A stretch of 64,000 bases of DNA from NCBI GenBank assembly GCA_030066985.1, contig JASJAN010000002.1:186531-250530 (forward strand). The letters are read 5' to 3'. Below, piece after piece: positions 17,072 to 27,086 of this stretch. The first letter of the stretch is position 1; each line of letters opens with the position of its first letter. The notes under the pieces are model-generated. The model saw nothing but the letters and a program-made list of their open reading frames with translations, was not told where the DNA came from and did not search any database. The stretch is from Desulfobacterales bacterium (GTDB lineage Bacteria > Desulfobacterota > Desulfobacteria > Desulfobacterales > JAHEIW01). Both the position numbers and the translations under genes were made by a program.

Positions 17072-17971
17072 ATGAAAATGCAAAAACGACATTGGATTAT
17101 CCCATTTCTGGTCGTGGGCGGATTGATCTGTTTTGTTAGGATCTCCAACCTGTTGGCGCTGGAGGTCCCGGCGCTCAGAGGCCGGGTAAACGATACCGCC
17201 GGCATGCTCTCAGCAGCCACACGGCAACAGTTGGAAGATGTTCTGGCGCGCCTGGAAGAAACCGATTCCACCCAGATCGTCGTATTGACCATCCCTTCGC
17301 TGGGCGGAGAAGTCCTGGAAGAATATTCCATCAAAGTGTTGGATCAATGGAAAATTGGTCAAAAAGGCCTCGACAACGGCGCAATGCTGTTGATTGCCAG
17401 AAATGATCGCAAAATTCGCATCGAGGTCGGGTACGGCCTGGAGGGCTCCATGACCGATTTGATGGCCGGCCGCATCATTCGCAACGTGATTGTGCCGCAG
17501 TTTAAAGCCGGTAATTTCGATCAGGGAGTCATCGACGGTGTCCAGGCCATGATCAAGGTGGTCAAGGGTGAATATCAAGCTGCGGATAAATTGCCGACCG
17601 GCAGGGGCCAACGGCAAAAAAAGGTGTCTGGAGGTTTTGCCGGTTTGATCGCCTTTTTATTTTTCATCAGCTTGCTGGGTCGGTTGCGGCGTCCTTTAGG
17701 CATTGCCGCCGGCGGCATCCTGGCGCCAATAGCGGCATCACAGTTCTTTAACATCAGTTCCGTCTGGCTTCTGCTGTCGATTCCCATCGGTTTGCTGGTC
17801 GGCCTGATTTTAAGCTTCCTGGGTTCACCGCTGATATTCGGCCACGGGCATCACCATCATCGCCACAGCGGCGGGTGGTGGTCCGGAGGGGGCGGTGGCG
17901 GATTTTCAACGGGCGGCTTTGGTGGCGGTGGGGGCGGTTTTGGCGGCGGCGGCGCCTCCGGTGGCTGGTAG
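17072..17971 (+). CDS. TPM-domain membrane protein (YgcG-like) with Gly-rich tail
   Basis: A 299-residue protein with a signal peptide, a TPM domain (about residues 35-160: RVNDTAGMLSAATRQQLED, DNGAMLLIARNDRKIRIEVG), two or three transmembrane helices (about 188-250), a His-rich GHGHHHHRHSGG and a Gly-rich C-terminus ending GGGGASGGW. This layout is typical of TPM proteins encoded after lemA. TPM domains have been linked to phosphatase activity in plants and to membrane protein assembly; the bacterial role is unsettled. It starts 29 bp after lemA. Confidence 0.88.
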   Translation: MKMQKRHWIIPFLVVGGLICFVRISNLLALEVPALRGRVNDTAGMLSAATRQQLEDVLARLEETDSTQIVVLTIPSLGGEVLEEYSIKVLDQWKIGQKGLDNGAMLLIARNDRKIRIEVGYGLEGSMTDLMAGRIIRNVIVPQFKAGNFDQGVIDGVQAMIKVVKGEYQAADKLPTGRGQRQKKVSGGFAGLIAFLFFISLLGRLRRPLGIAAGGILAPIAASQFFNISSVWLLLSIPIGLLVGLILSFLGSPLIFGHGHHHHRHSGGWWSGGGGGGFSTGGFGGGGGGFGGGGASGGW

Positions 17972-18082
17972 CGGTCATACGCAGGAAATATGATCTGATA
18001 GTATGTTCAAGTTGCAAACCATAAATTTAGAGCCGATTGATATGGTTAATTATTTCGGGTTTAGAATACAGGGGAATCGCGA

Positions 18083-18736
18083 ATGAAAGACCTGGCCCAA
18101 CATTTCTTAACAGACAATGAGCGCAACCGGGTGGAGGATGCGGTCAAAGCGGCGGAAAAATTAACTGCCGGCGAAATTGTGGTGATGATCATATCGTCCA
18201 GCTATCAATATCCGCTGGCCAATGTGATCGGCGCGGCCACCTTTGCGCTGCCGCTGGCTTTGATATGGTCATCCCTGGCGGGGTCGTGGTTGTGGATCGG
18301 CGCTCAGAATATGTGGCTGTTTTTGGGATTTCTAACCGTTTTTTTCATCCTTTTTCATGAAGTCATCAAGCGCACGCCATGGCTCAAGCGCTTTTTTATA
18401 TCTCAGCGGGAAATCGATGATGAGGTTGAAGAAGCGGCCGTAACCCAATTTTTCGATCAGGATTTGTATCGCACCCGGGACGAAACCGGTGTACTGGTGT
18501 TGATATCGGTATTCGAACATAGGGTCTGGGTATTGGCCGACCGCGGCATCAATGCCAAAGTTGATGAGGGCCAGTGGGACGATATTGTCACCATCATTAC
18601 CGATGGCATCAAGCAAAGCCGCCCGGCGGAAGCCATTTGCACGGCGGTCGAAAAAATCGGGGATCTTTTGAAAACGCATTTTCCCATCAAACCCGATGAT
18701 ACCGACGAATTAAAGAACCTGATCATTGAAAAATAG
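18083..18736 (+). CDS. Second TPM-domain membrane protein
   Basis: A 217-residue protein with a TPM-like fold interrupted by two transmembrane helices (about residues 42-63 and 70-92). The C-terminal half has FFDQDLYRTRDETGVLVLIS and VLADRGINAKVDEGQWDDIV, which resemble the second half of the TPM domain. There is no signal peptide or Gly-rich tail. It is the third gene of the lemA-TPM-TPM cassette, 111 bp after the previous gene. Confidence 0.85.
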   Translation: MKDLAQHFLTDNERNRVEDAVKAAEKLTAGEIVVMIISSSYQYPLANVIGAATFALPLALIWSSLAGSWLWIGAQNMWLFLGFLTVFFILFHEVIKRTPWLKRFFISQREIDDEVEEAAVTQFFDQDLYRTRDETGVLVLISVFEHRVWVLADRGINAKVDEGQWDDIVTIITDGIKQSRPAEAICTAVEKIGDLLKTHFPIKPDDTDELKNLIIEK

Positions 18737-18918
18737 CGCATTACGGCCCTTACCGGTAAAGCATCCTCATAAAACCAAGCGCAGGCGCACCCAACTGAAT
18801 AATTTTAGTTAAAGTTTTACCTGTATAACGCCGATAAGACATTTGAACCGCTTAGGTTTATCGTAAATGTCATTGTGGTTTGCTCTTTGTAAAAATCGGT
18901 TGTTAAGATCATAAATTT

Positions 18919-18999
18919 CTCAAGATAATGCCAAACCTTGAGTAATCAGGGGACGGAAAGCCACGGGTCCGCCGGAGGTGGATGGCCGGGTTGCCTGAG
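18919..18999 (+). ncRNA. Cyclic-di-GMP-I (GEMM-I) riboswitch aptamer
   Basis: The sequence carries the hallmarks of the GEMM-I aptamer in order: GCCAAACC at 18930, GGGGACGGAAAGCC at 18949-18962, ACGGGTCC, a short variable helix with GGAGGTGGAT, and GCCGGGTTGCC at 18985-18995. CTCA (18919-18922) can pair with TGAG (18996-18999) to close P1. By alignment to the Vibrio Vc2 aptamer, the base equivalent to G20 appears to be G, favouring c-di-GMP over 3',3'-cGAMP, although one neighbouring base differs. An intrinsic terminator follows within 10 bases. Confidence 0.9.
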
Positions 19000-19008
19000 G
19001 AGGCAAAG

Positions 19009-19043
19009 AAGCTGGGTTGTCGATAAGACGGCCCAGCTTTTTT
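19009..19043 (+). terminator. Riboswitch expression-platform terminator
   Basis: AAGCTGGG (19009-19016) pairs with CCCAGCTT (19032-19039), with an inner GTC/GAC extension and a run of six T. It starts ten bases after the aptamer, the standard layout for transcriptional control by a GEMM-I riboswitch. Confidence 0.88.
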
Positions 19044-19218
19044 CATTGGTCATTTCAGAGGTCAGACATCAGATGACAGATAGCAAATTTAGAAAATGAT
19101 GCACGCAAAAATCCCTCAATACCCAGTATCGAATACTCGACATCTAATCAACTTTCACAGATAGTGATCACAACCGAACCGCCGACCGTCAACAGCATCT
19201 AGCAAGTGTAGATCTATC

Positions 19219-19247
19219 TTGCCGACTCAGTATGACAATGGTATAAA
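19219..19247 (+). promoter_or_regulatory. Probable sigma70 promoter for asnS
   Basis: TTGCCG (19219-19224) and TATAAA (19242-19247) are separated by 17 bases, about 95 bp upstream of the asnS start and 176 bp after the riboswitch terminator. A promoter here would let asnS be expressed independently of the riboswitch. Confidence 0.55.
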
Positions 19248-19342
19248 TGAGAATTGGAGGGATTGCAGTGCACGATTTTGCTAATGATAACTCATCCCGC
19301 CTTAACCGACCCAACGGGCTCAACCGATTATAGGGAGTTTTC

Positions 19343-20725
<1,383 letters not shown>

Positions 20726-20750
20726 CCGCCAGCAGATAAACTGGAACGAA

Positions 20751-20786
20751 AAAGGCGCCCGGATTCAAACGGACGCCTTTGTTTTT
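20751..20786. terminator. Intrinsic terminator between convergent genes
   Basis: AAAGGCG-C-CCG pairs with CGG-A-CGCCTTT, with a single C/A mismatch and an 8-nt loop; T-rich sequence follows on the plus strand. It serves asnS and possibly the minus-strand gene ending at 20807. Confidence 0.75.
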
Positions 20787-20806
20787 GATTTAGCCTGAAA
20801 GCGTTT

Positions 20807-21415
20807 TCAAGGCATTTGAATGGATGCGATGATCTGCTCGGCAGTATTTTTATATTTGGGGTAATAATATTCGCGTGCGCCCGAATAGCAGATTAAATAC
20901 AACCGCTGGTCTTTAACCGTCCCGACGGCAAACCCCTCATATTCAAGGCCTTGCTTGGATAGAAAAGTAAGCTGGAAACGAAATCCGTTTTGGCTGCCAA
21001 AGGTAAAGGGTCTCAAATTAAACGACTGCACATTGGTGCCGATCATATTGGGCCCCACCAGTGATTGGGGATAGGGCGCCATCATGCTGTCAACCACAAA
21101 CTCCTGCACCTCATTGGCCGTCATATCGTCTTGAAATTTGGGTAATTTTGCTTTGCGTATCGCTTTTCCGTAGTAAGGGTACAGGTTTTCCCCATCAGCG
21201 ATGCCATTGAAAAAATGAACGGCTGCCAGGGCAGGGCCGTCGACCGTCCAGATTTCAACCTTACCCTGGGTAGCCCGATTCCAGGTAATTTGCGGCTCAA
21301 CATGATAACTGCCACCGGCCATGTCTCTTTTGGCCGGCTCCACCCGGGTGTAATGCGCACAGGCGCTTAAAAGTAAGACCATTGCCAACAGGATAAGGCG
21401 TTTGTTGTTACTCAT
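20807..21415 (-). CDS. Hypothetical lipoprotein
   Basis: About 202 residues beginning MSNNKRLILLAMVLLLSACA, with a clear lipobox (LSAC), so probably lipid-anchored in the envelope. The mature part has alternating beta-type segments and no motif I recognise. AAGGAG lies about ten bases upstream of the ATG at 21415; the frame also opens at a TTG at 21424. It overlaps the end of the M48 protease gene by eight bases and is the last of three coupled minus-strand lipoprotein genes. Confidence 0.8.
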   Translation of the reverse strand: MSNNKRLILLAMVLLLSACAHYTRVEPAKRDMAGGSYHVEPQITWNRATQGKVEIWTVDGPALAAVHFFNGIADGENLYPYYGKAIRKAKLPKFQDDMTANEVQEFVVDSMMAPYPQSLVGPNMIGTNVQSFNLRPFTFGSQNGFRFQLTFLSKQGLEYEGFAVGTVKDQRLYLICYSGAREYYYPKYKNTAEQIIASIQMP

Positions 21416-22580
21416 TTGATTCAAGCTCCTTTAAATAGGATTTGACCATTTCAGCATCGGGCGCAGCCGGATCTACCACCAGATAATTGTTAAATGATTC
21501 TTTAGCATCCTCGATTTTTTGGGTCTTCCAGAACAGCAATCCGAGAGACCGCAGGACGACGGGCGGGTAATGGTCATAATTTAAGGCCTTTTGATAGCTG
21601 GCAATGGCCTTTTCGAGGTCGCCTTCCTGGGCCCGCATGCGATAGAGTTCACCCTGATAAAAATACAACTCTCCGGCATTGTCGGCGGCGATGAGCAAAT
21701 GCTTGAGCACCACCTCACTGGCGGCATAATCCCGTTTGCGCAATTCATTTTTTAACCATTGGCCCCGAAAGGGGCGGATGGCAGCTAAATACTCACTTTG
21801 AAAAGATTGCCCGTAGATGCCATGGGATTCCAGCACGTCGGCCATTTTTTGCAGGGTCTCCACCCTTTCGGAGGAAGTGGGGTGGGTGGAAAAAAGAATG
21901 AATTGCTCGGGGTGTTCGGCGGCATCATGTTCTTCGATTAATGCCTGCCATATTTTGGGCGCTTCATGGACGTCATAGCCGGCATCCGCCATAAGATCAA
22001 TACCGATGTCGTCGGATTCGCGCTCCTGATCCCGACTGTAAGCCAGAAGGCCAAAAAGGGCTGCGAAAGAGGCTATGTCGCCGGCATACCCTGCACCGGC
22101 GGCTGAAGCCGCAATCCGCACAAAAGCCAGAGCGGTGGTGGTATTGCGCACAGCTCGCCAGCGCTCCAGTGAATGGCGCTCCTGGTAGTGGCCGATTTCA
22201 TGACCCACCACATAGGCCAGCTGGGCTTCGTTCTGGGCTCTCAGCATCAGACCGGTCCAGATTTCCATGTAGCCGTTGGGGGCCATCATGGCGTTAAAAT
22301 GGGGTGTTTTGACAATATAAAAGCGCAGGTCGTCACAAAAATCGGGCTCGAGTTTGCAAATAATGCGGTGCACATAAGCGTTGAGCGCAGGGTCGGTTTC
22401 GATGCGGCCGGATGTCTTTAAATTTTCTTCCATGCGATCCATCATCATCCATAGACCGCCCTCATCGGTTTCCGGAGCCGGTGTTTCACCGGGTTTGATC
22501 TTCGGCACCGAAGTGGTGGCACAGGACAGACAGATCAAGCAAACCGCCAGAATCCAGAGGTTTAAAAACTTATTGGTCAT
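21408..22580 (-). CDS. M48-family metalloprotease lipoprotein with TPR-like C-terminus
   Basis: A 390-residue protein starting with a lipoprotein signal (LICLSCA). The peptidase M48 domain contains the zinc motif HEIGH (VVGHEIGHYQERHS) and the downstream SRDQERESDDIGIDLM, supplying the third zinc ligand. The C-terminal third has TPR-like repeats (GELYFYQGELYRMRAQEGDL, AIASYQKALNYDHYPP). The overall plan is like BepA/YfgC, an outer-membrane quality-control protease. It overlaps both flanking genes by a few bases, indicating one operon. Confidence 0.9.
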   Translation of the reverse strand: MTNKFLNLWILAVCLICLSCATTSVPKIKPGETPAPETDEGGLWMMMDRMEENLKTSGRIETDPALNAYVHRIICKLEPDFCDDLRFYIVKTPHFNAMMAPNGYMEIWTGLMLRAQNEAQLAYVVGHEIGHYQERHSLERWRAVRNTTTALAFVRIAASAAGAGYAGDIASFAALFGLLAYSRDQERESDDIGIDLMADAGYDVHEAPKIWQALIEEHDAAEHPEQFILFSTHPTSSERVETLQKMADVLESHGIYGQSFQSEYLAAIRPFRGQWLKNELRKRDYAASEVVLKHLLIAADNAGELYFYQGELYRMRAQEGDLEKAIASYQKALNYDHYPPVVLRSLGLLFWKTQKIEDAKESFNNYLVVDPAAPDAEMVKSYLKELESNE

Positions 22581-23329
22581 AACGGTATCTCGGATAAAAG
22601 CTGCATTACCGCTTCGTGGGCCGGCTCTTCTGTTCGCAAATCACCCGTAGTTCTGAATAATCGGCCAAACCACAGGACATTTCCGGTTTCAAGATCAACA
22701 AGGGAGGCAAAACCGCTCTGAGCGCCGCCGGTCACCCCAATACCGGCCAATGCCCCCAGTACCATCACCGCTTTTCGGCCGGCACTGGCATAGCTGTCCC
22801 TTACAAATATGAACAGCGCGCAGTCGGCGTCGTATCTTTCGTTAATGCGCTGGACGCCGCTGCCCAGACTCCAATCGAAATTGTCCTTTTTGGTCGGAAG
22901 GTTGAAGCCCGCAAAATAGGTATGCACCAAAATGGTTCCCCCGACCACCTCATGCAGTTTCAGCAGCTGTTGATTAAGGCGTTTTTTTTCCGGATCATCC
23001 TGTGGGGGTTCGTAGAGCAGCACGGTATCTTTTTTGTCCGCCAATACCTTTTTCAGTGCTGTGTGCATGTGGATTTCGGCCGCCGCCGTCCAATCTGCTT
23101 TGGGCTCCTGAAGACCGCCAGCGGTGAGTTCAAACAGCTGCACATCGAGGGGCATCAAAAGAACCCGCGCATTGGGCGGCAACTCTGGTGACTCCGGGTT
23201 TGCTTTATAGCTGACGGTGGCACAACCAACGCAGACCAAACAAACGCATAAGATGGCTGATTTGAAAGCGGTGTGGATCAGACGGGCAAAAATAGAAAAA
23301 ACTCTAGACCACGTACTTGTAGTATTCAT
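22577..23329 (-). CDS. Hypothetical lipoprotein heading the M48 operon
   Basis: A 250-residue protein with a long N-terminal leader and lipobox CVGCATV at about residue 35. The mature domain (ARVLLMPLDVQLFELTAGG, YDADCALFIFVRDSYASAGRK, GFASLVDLETGNVLWFGRL) has the look of small envelope proteins with a nucleotide-binding-like alpha/beta core, but I do not assign a family. Its stop overlaps the M48 gene start by four bases, so it is the first gene of a three-lipoprotein operon. Confidence 0.8.
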   Translation of the reverse strand: MNTTSTWSRVFSIFARLIHTAFKSAILCVCLVCVGCATVSYKANPESPELPPNARVLLMPLDVQLFELTAGGLQEPKADWTAAAEIHMHTALKKVLADKKDTVLLYEPPQDDPEKKRLNQQLLKLHEVVGGTILVHTYFAGFNLPTKKDNFDWSLGSGVQRINERYDADCALFIFVRDSYASAGRKAVMVLGALAGIGVTGGAQSGFASLVDLETGNVLWFGRLFRTTGDLRTEEPAHEAVMQLLSEIPL

Positions 23330-23942
23330 TACCTTGATTCCCTTCGGTTAAATTTCCAGGAAAAAATGAATCCACTATAACAAGCACAATTAACGGCGTT
23401 TTTCGGTTTGTGGAAAGAGAAGGTGAGTAATTTTACTTTATCAAAGAATCATACGGCGGTCAAATGAATATCAGAGGCCTGCCTACAAACAAGCGCCTGC
23501 CGCGAATTTACATCAACACCCTGTTCACGTAAAGATACTGCAACTGTATGGTTAAGTATAATCTTCAGAATCTGGTTTGCAGTCAAGAAAATGTGATAAA
23601 AAATTAAACAGCCGAATTTATGAGTATTATTGATTGTCCTCATTTGTGGTATGCCTTTTGCTTTGACTAGCTCCCCAATACGTTGTCTGCAAGGCCTAAA
23701 TAAGGGAAGCCCCCACCTCAAGCCGCATGATCTGCATATTCTTTTTGTCCAGCAGAACACAGATCTACTAGGAAACTTTATCGGATCTCCCGAACCGGTG
23801 AAGGTCATTCAACCTAACGGCAGCAATAAAAAGCGATCAACACCTGCCATCGCGTGGTATCCCGTTCGCGCTTCACGCGAAGATCTTAAAAAGGAGATTC
23901 GGGTGCAACGGCAGGTTGGGTGTTACCAAAAAGGAGGTGGCT
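23330..23942. other. Intergenic region between divergent operons
   Basis: About 610 bp with open frames on both strands (23449-23808 minus, 23630-24049 plus) that lack ribosome binding sites and recognisable domains. The minus-strand reading near 23450-23560 (ILNHTVAVSLREQGVDVNS) could be a remnant of a coding region, but I cannot name it. Promoters for the two divergent operons should lie here; none is obvious. Confidence 0.4.
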
Positions 23943-25481
23943 ATGATCAACACGCGTTTACCAATAATTCTCATCCTAATGATATTGATGGCTGCATGCA
24001 GCGGTGGTGGCGGCAGCGGATCGGGCGATTCCGACGGCCTCGGCAGTGATTCGCAAGAAGAAATCGGCCTGCAAAGTTTTGCAGATCAGGATTACAATGC
24101 GCTGAGCGAAGAAGACAAATTGGGGGTCTCCAACAAAGCCTTGGGCGCTCTATTTAAAGGCGTGGCCCCGGACGAATTTTTCGATATGGGCAACGGTGTG
24201 TCGGCCCTGGCGCTTGAAACGGAAGAAAATTATGTGTCCAAAATTGAAAAGGACCTTTCCAAACCAATCAATGAAAGCCAGATTCGCAATCTGATCAACG
24301 AAAAATATGAATTCGACGACAAGCAGGAACCGATTCAATATCAACTGGCCTTGCTTTATGAAACCCCTTTGAGCAAAAATTATTTTGAGTTGTGGATGGC
24401 CTATCAATTAACCAACACCATCCTGTTTTCTCCGGCGGTTGAGCTGGATACCGTTGCCTATGAGGATGCGCGGCGCGTCTTTGAGCGTGTGCTGGCTGGA
24501 ATTCGACAGGACAACTCGATTCGCAAGATTGTATATGACCATATGATATCCCAGGAAAACTGGCGCCGTTTTCGCTCGCCGGAAGACAATACCCGGGAAA
24601 TGATGGAAATATTTTTAAAGCGCTTTAACGATGCCGAGGTGCCGCTGGCTGCCATGGCTTGCAAGAACTGGTCACTGGAAGAAGAAGACGATGAATATCT
24701 GCTGGTCATTGGCCCTGAAGTAAATACGGAACCGGTTCAAATCCTGGATACCACCGTTGTCGACTGCACTCAGTTTTACCAGGCCGTAGCCGGTCATGCA
24801 GATTTGATCCCCACCGTGGCAGCAGCGCTGGTAGACGTTTTCTTTTACGGATATATGCCGGAAGACAAGGCCAGAATAGTCGAAGATATCATCGACGGTA
24901 ATCCCGTCACATTTAATGATATTTTCAAAGACATCCTCTTTTCAAAAGAATTTCTAATGAATGTTGAACGACCGAAGTCCTTCGAAGAAATTTTCCTCGG
25001 TCTGGCTGAAAAGATGGACTGGTACGCCAATGAAAGCTTTTTTCGGTACATCAACCGGCAGACCAGTAATACCAGTTTTCCCAGTCTCAACAACATGAAT
25101 CAGTCCGCCCTGACCTATAAACTGGGCCGCCGGGCCCGGGTACCTTTAGATACACTCAGCTTTGCCTTTTATCATCAAGCGGTTCGGGAAAGACTGCTGA
25201 TCGACCGCAAAGGCAACCCTGACAATGACCGAGACGGCGGCTGGCAGGACTCGTTTATCGAGGTGGATCTGCTGCAGGACGACTTTTATCATTATTTATT
25301 TTTGGCCCTTTTATCGCGCAATGCACGCCAGCAAGAACTCGACGAGCTTAAGTCCATCATCGCAGATCAGGGCTTTAACCGTAACGATCGCCGAAGGCAG
25401 CAGGCCATGATTATCCTGGATTATATATCCCGACTATCAGAGCTCTATCACACCCGGCCGTTTGAAAAGGAGGTGTCCTAA
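23943..25481 (+). CDS. Hypothetical lipoprotein paired with a DUF1501 protein
   Basis: A 512-residue lipoprotein: MINTRLPIILILMILMAACS gives a lipobox, followed by a Gly/Ser/Asp linker of about 20 residues. The rest is an acidic, mostly helical domain without transmembrane segments. I do not recognise the family; by position it takes the place of the DUF1800 protein that commonly accompanies DUF1501. AAAGGAGG lies just upstream of the ATG at 23943. The stop overlaps the next start (TAATG), so the two are translationally coupled. Confidence 0.8.
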   Translation: MINTRLPIILILMILMAACSGGGGSGSGDSDGLGSDSQEEIGLQSFADQDYNALSEEDKLGVSNKALGALFKGVAPDEFFDMGNGVSALALETEENYVSKIEKDLSKPINESQIRNLINEKYEFDDKQEPIQYQLALLYETPLSKNYFELWMAYQLTNTILFSPAVELDTVAYEDARRVFERVLAGIRQDNSIRKIVYDHMISQENWRRFRSPEDNTREMMEIFLKRFNDAEVPLAAMACKNWSLEEEDDEYLLVIGPEVNTEPVQILDTTVVDCTQFYQAVAGHADLIPTVAAALVDVFFYGYMPEDKARIVEDIIDGNPVTFNDIFKDILFSKEFLMNVERPKSFEEIFLGLAEKMDWYANESFFRYINRQTSNTSFPSLNNMNQSALTYKLGRRARVPLDTLSFAFYHQAVRERLLIDRKGNPDNDRDGGWQDSFIEVDLLQDDFYHYLFLALLSRNARQQELDELKSIIADQGFNRNDRRRQQAMIILDYISRLSELYHTRPFEKEVS

Positions 25482-26860
25482 TGATTTCCAGAAGGCAATT
25501 TTTAAAAGTCGCCACCATCGGAGGCCTTTCCTTGGCAATACCGCCGCTGGTCTGTAGGCATGAAGCCCAGGCAGCCCTTCCCGATACGCTCAATTATAAT
25601 GCACCGGCGATGGTCCCCCAAATTATTCATATATTTTTATACGGTGGGCCTTCGGAACTGGCCGGCAATTTGACCAACATCGAAGAAATTGCCACCAATT
25701 CGCAAAATCCTTATCCGTCCAGCCTGAATCCGAATATCGCTAACAACGATATTACTGCCAATAACCTCTGGGGCAGCGCCGGTGGCGATATTATGGAGCA
25801 GTTGCTAGCCAGCGGTGAAATGTCGCTGTATCGCACCATCAACCGAATTAAAGACGATAACAAAGGCCACGGCCGATGTATCGCCCAGAATCTGCTGGGC
25901 AACCTGGATTTGTCCAACCCCGGTATTGCCACCACCCTGGCGGCAGTTCTCGAGCGCTTTAATCCTTTCGGCAAGGCGGTTGATGAGCTCCGGCTGCCAT
26001 TTGTCAGTTTTGAGGGCGATTCGCGGGTTTTCAGTTCCGGAGATCTGGATATACCCCAGACCTTAAAGCCCTTGTCCCTGGATGCCAATTTCAACAACCC
26101 CTATGCACGTTCTGACAATAATTTTTTAAACGCCGCCAATGATCAAAAACTGGAGGATCTGGCCCAAAGTGAGTCGAACCTGTTCCCGCAATTTGACAAA
26201 GTCAACAGCGCATTTATCAAACGGGCCGAGCTCTCAGATTTTATTGAAAGCAGCTTTAACAGTGCAAAAATCATTGAAGACCTGCCCGTGGATCCGTCCA
26301 CCGGCCAAAAACTTCAATACCCCAACACCAATTTCGGCAACCGGCTGCTGGCAGCTGTCAGCCTGGCGATCAAGAACCCGGAAAGTGTTTTTATCAGCCT
26401 GGGCAGCGGGGGTCTGGGTGGCTGGGATGATCATTCCGAATCGCTAAGCCGCTATCCAAACCGCATTCAGCTACTGATGGGGGCCCTGCAAGTGGCTTCC
26501 CGGCATCTGGCACTAATGGAAGCCAACAACATCGTCATCAATGTATTCGGAGACTTTGGCCGAAATGTGAATGTGAACGACTCCCAGGGGTGGGACCACG
26601 GCAACAACCAGAACCTGTATACCTTCGGAGGCGCTGACATTCCCGGTCGCGCCCTGGGAAAACTGGTTGGCAAAACCCAACGTATTGGAACGGCTTTTCA
26701 AAATCGGCAATTTACTTCACCGACCGATGACAGCTACCAGTGCGAGCCTTTTGCAATTGCATCGACAATATTTAAATATTTCGGGGTGCAAAACCCTGAG
26801 GTGTTGACCGGTGAGCCAGCCATTGATGAATCTGACAACATACCCGATGAACGAGTTTAG
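25481..26860 (+). CDS. DUF1501-family protein with Tat signal
   Basis: A 459-residue protein with a twin-arginine signal, MISRRQFLKVATIGG, followed by a hydrophobic stretch and AQA cleavage near residue 32. The mature part belongs to the DUF1501 alkaline-phosphatase/sulfatase-like superfamily: IIHIFLYGGPSEL, GLGGWDDHSE, VFGDFGRNV and GWDHGNNQNLYTFGGADIPG are visible. Tat export suggests folding or metal loading in the cytoplasm. Substrate unknown. A GC-rich hairpin follows at 26956. Confidence 0.88.
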   Translation: MISRRQFLKVATIGGLSLAIPPLVCRHEAQAALPDTLNYNAPAMVPQIIHIFLYGGPSELAGNLTNIEEIATNSQNPYPSSLNPNIANNDITANNLWGSAGGDIMEQLLASGEMSLYRTINRIKDDNKGHGRCIAQNLLGNLDLSNPGIATTLAAVLERFNPFGKAVDELRLPFVSFEGDSRVFSSGDLDIPQTLKPLSLDANFNNPYARSDNNFLNAANDQKLEDLAQSESNLFPQFDKVNSAFIKRAELSDFIESSFNSAKIIEDLPVDPSTGQKLQYPNTNFGNRLLAAVSLAIKNPESVFISLGSGGLGGWDDHSESLSRYPNRIQLLMGALQVASRHLALMEANNIVINVFGDFGRNVNVNDSQGWDHGNNQNLYTFGGADIPGRALGKLVGKTQRIGTAFQNRQFTSPTDDSYQCEPFAIASTIFKYFGVQNPEVLTGEPAIDESDNIPDERV

Positions 26861-26955
26861 CCGGAGCACGAATTAAGCGCCCAATGACCCGGCAAATGAA
26901 ACCGCCTTTTGTCAATAATGAGCCGCTGAATCAAGATCTTAAATGAAACAAAAGC

Positions 26956-26988
26956 CAGGCGGGGGTTGATTTTTTCAACCCCCGCCTG
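26956..26988. terminator. Perfect 14-bp hairpin downstream of the DUF1501 gene
   Basis: CAGGCGGGGGTTGA pairs perfectly with TCAACCCCCGCCTG around a five-T loop. There is no long T tract after the stem, so it is either a terminator of weak type or an mRNA 3' stabiliser. Confidence 0.65.
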
Positions 26989-27001
26989 ATCTTGTAAGGG
27001 T

Positions 27002-27031
27002 TTGACTTTCTTTGATAAAAGAAGCTATAAT
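27002..27031 (+). promoter_or_regulatory. Sigma70 promoter
   Basis: TTGACT (27002-27007) and a perfect TATAAT (27026-27031) are separated by 18 bases, 55 bp upstream of the start at 27087. This is one of the best -35/-10 matches in the window. Confidence 0.8.
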
Positions 27032-27086
27032 AAAAAAGAACGACATCTGGCATAACAAACCCAGCAGCAAGAAAGGCTTTTTCATC

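Noticed and set aside
23630-24049. 139-codon plus-strand frame
   Set aside because: Overlaps the lipoprotein signal peptide in another frame, lacks a ribosome binding site and has no domain.
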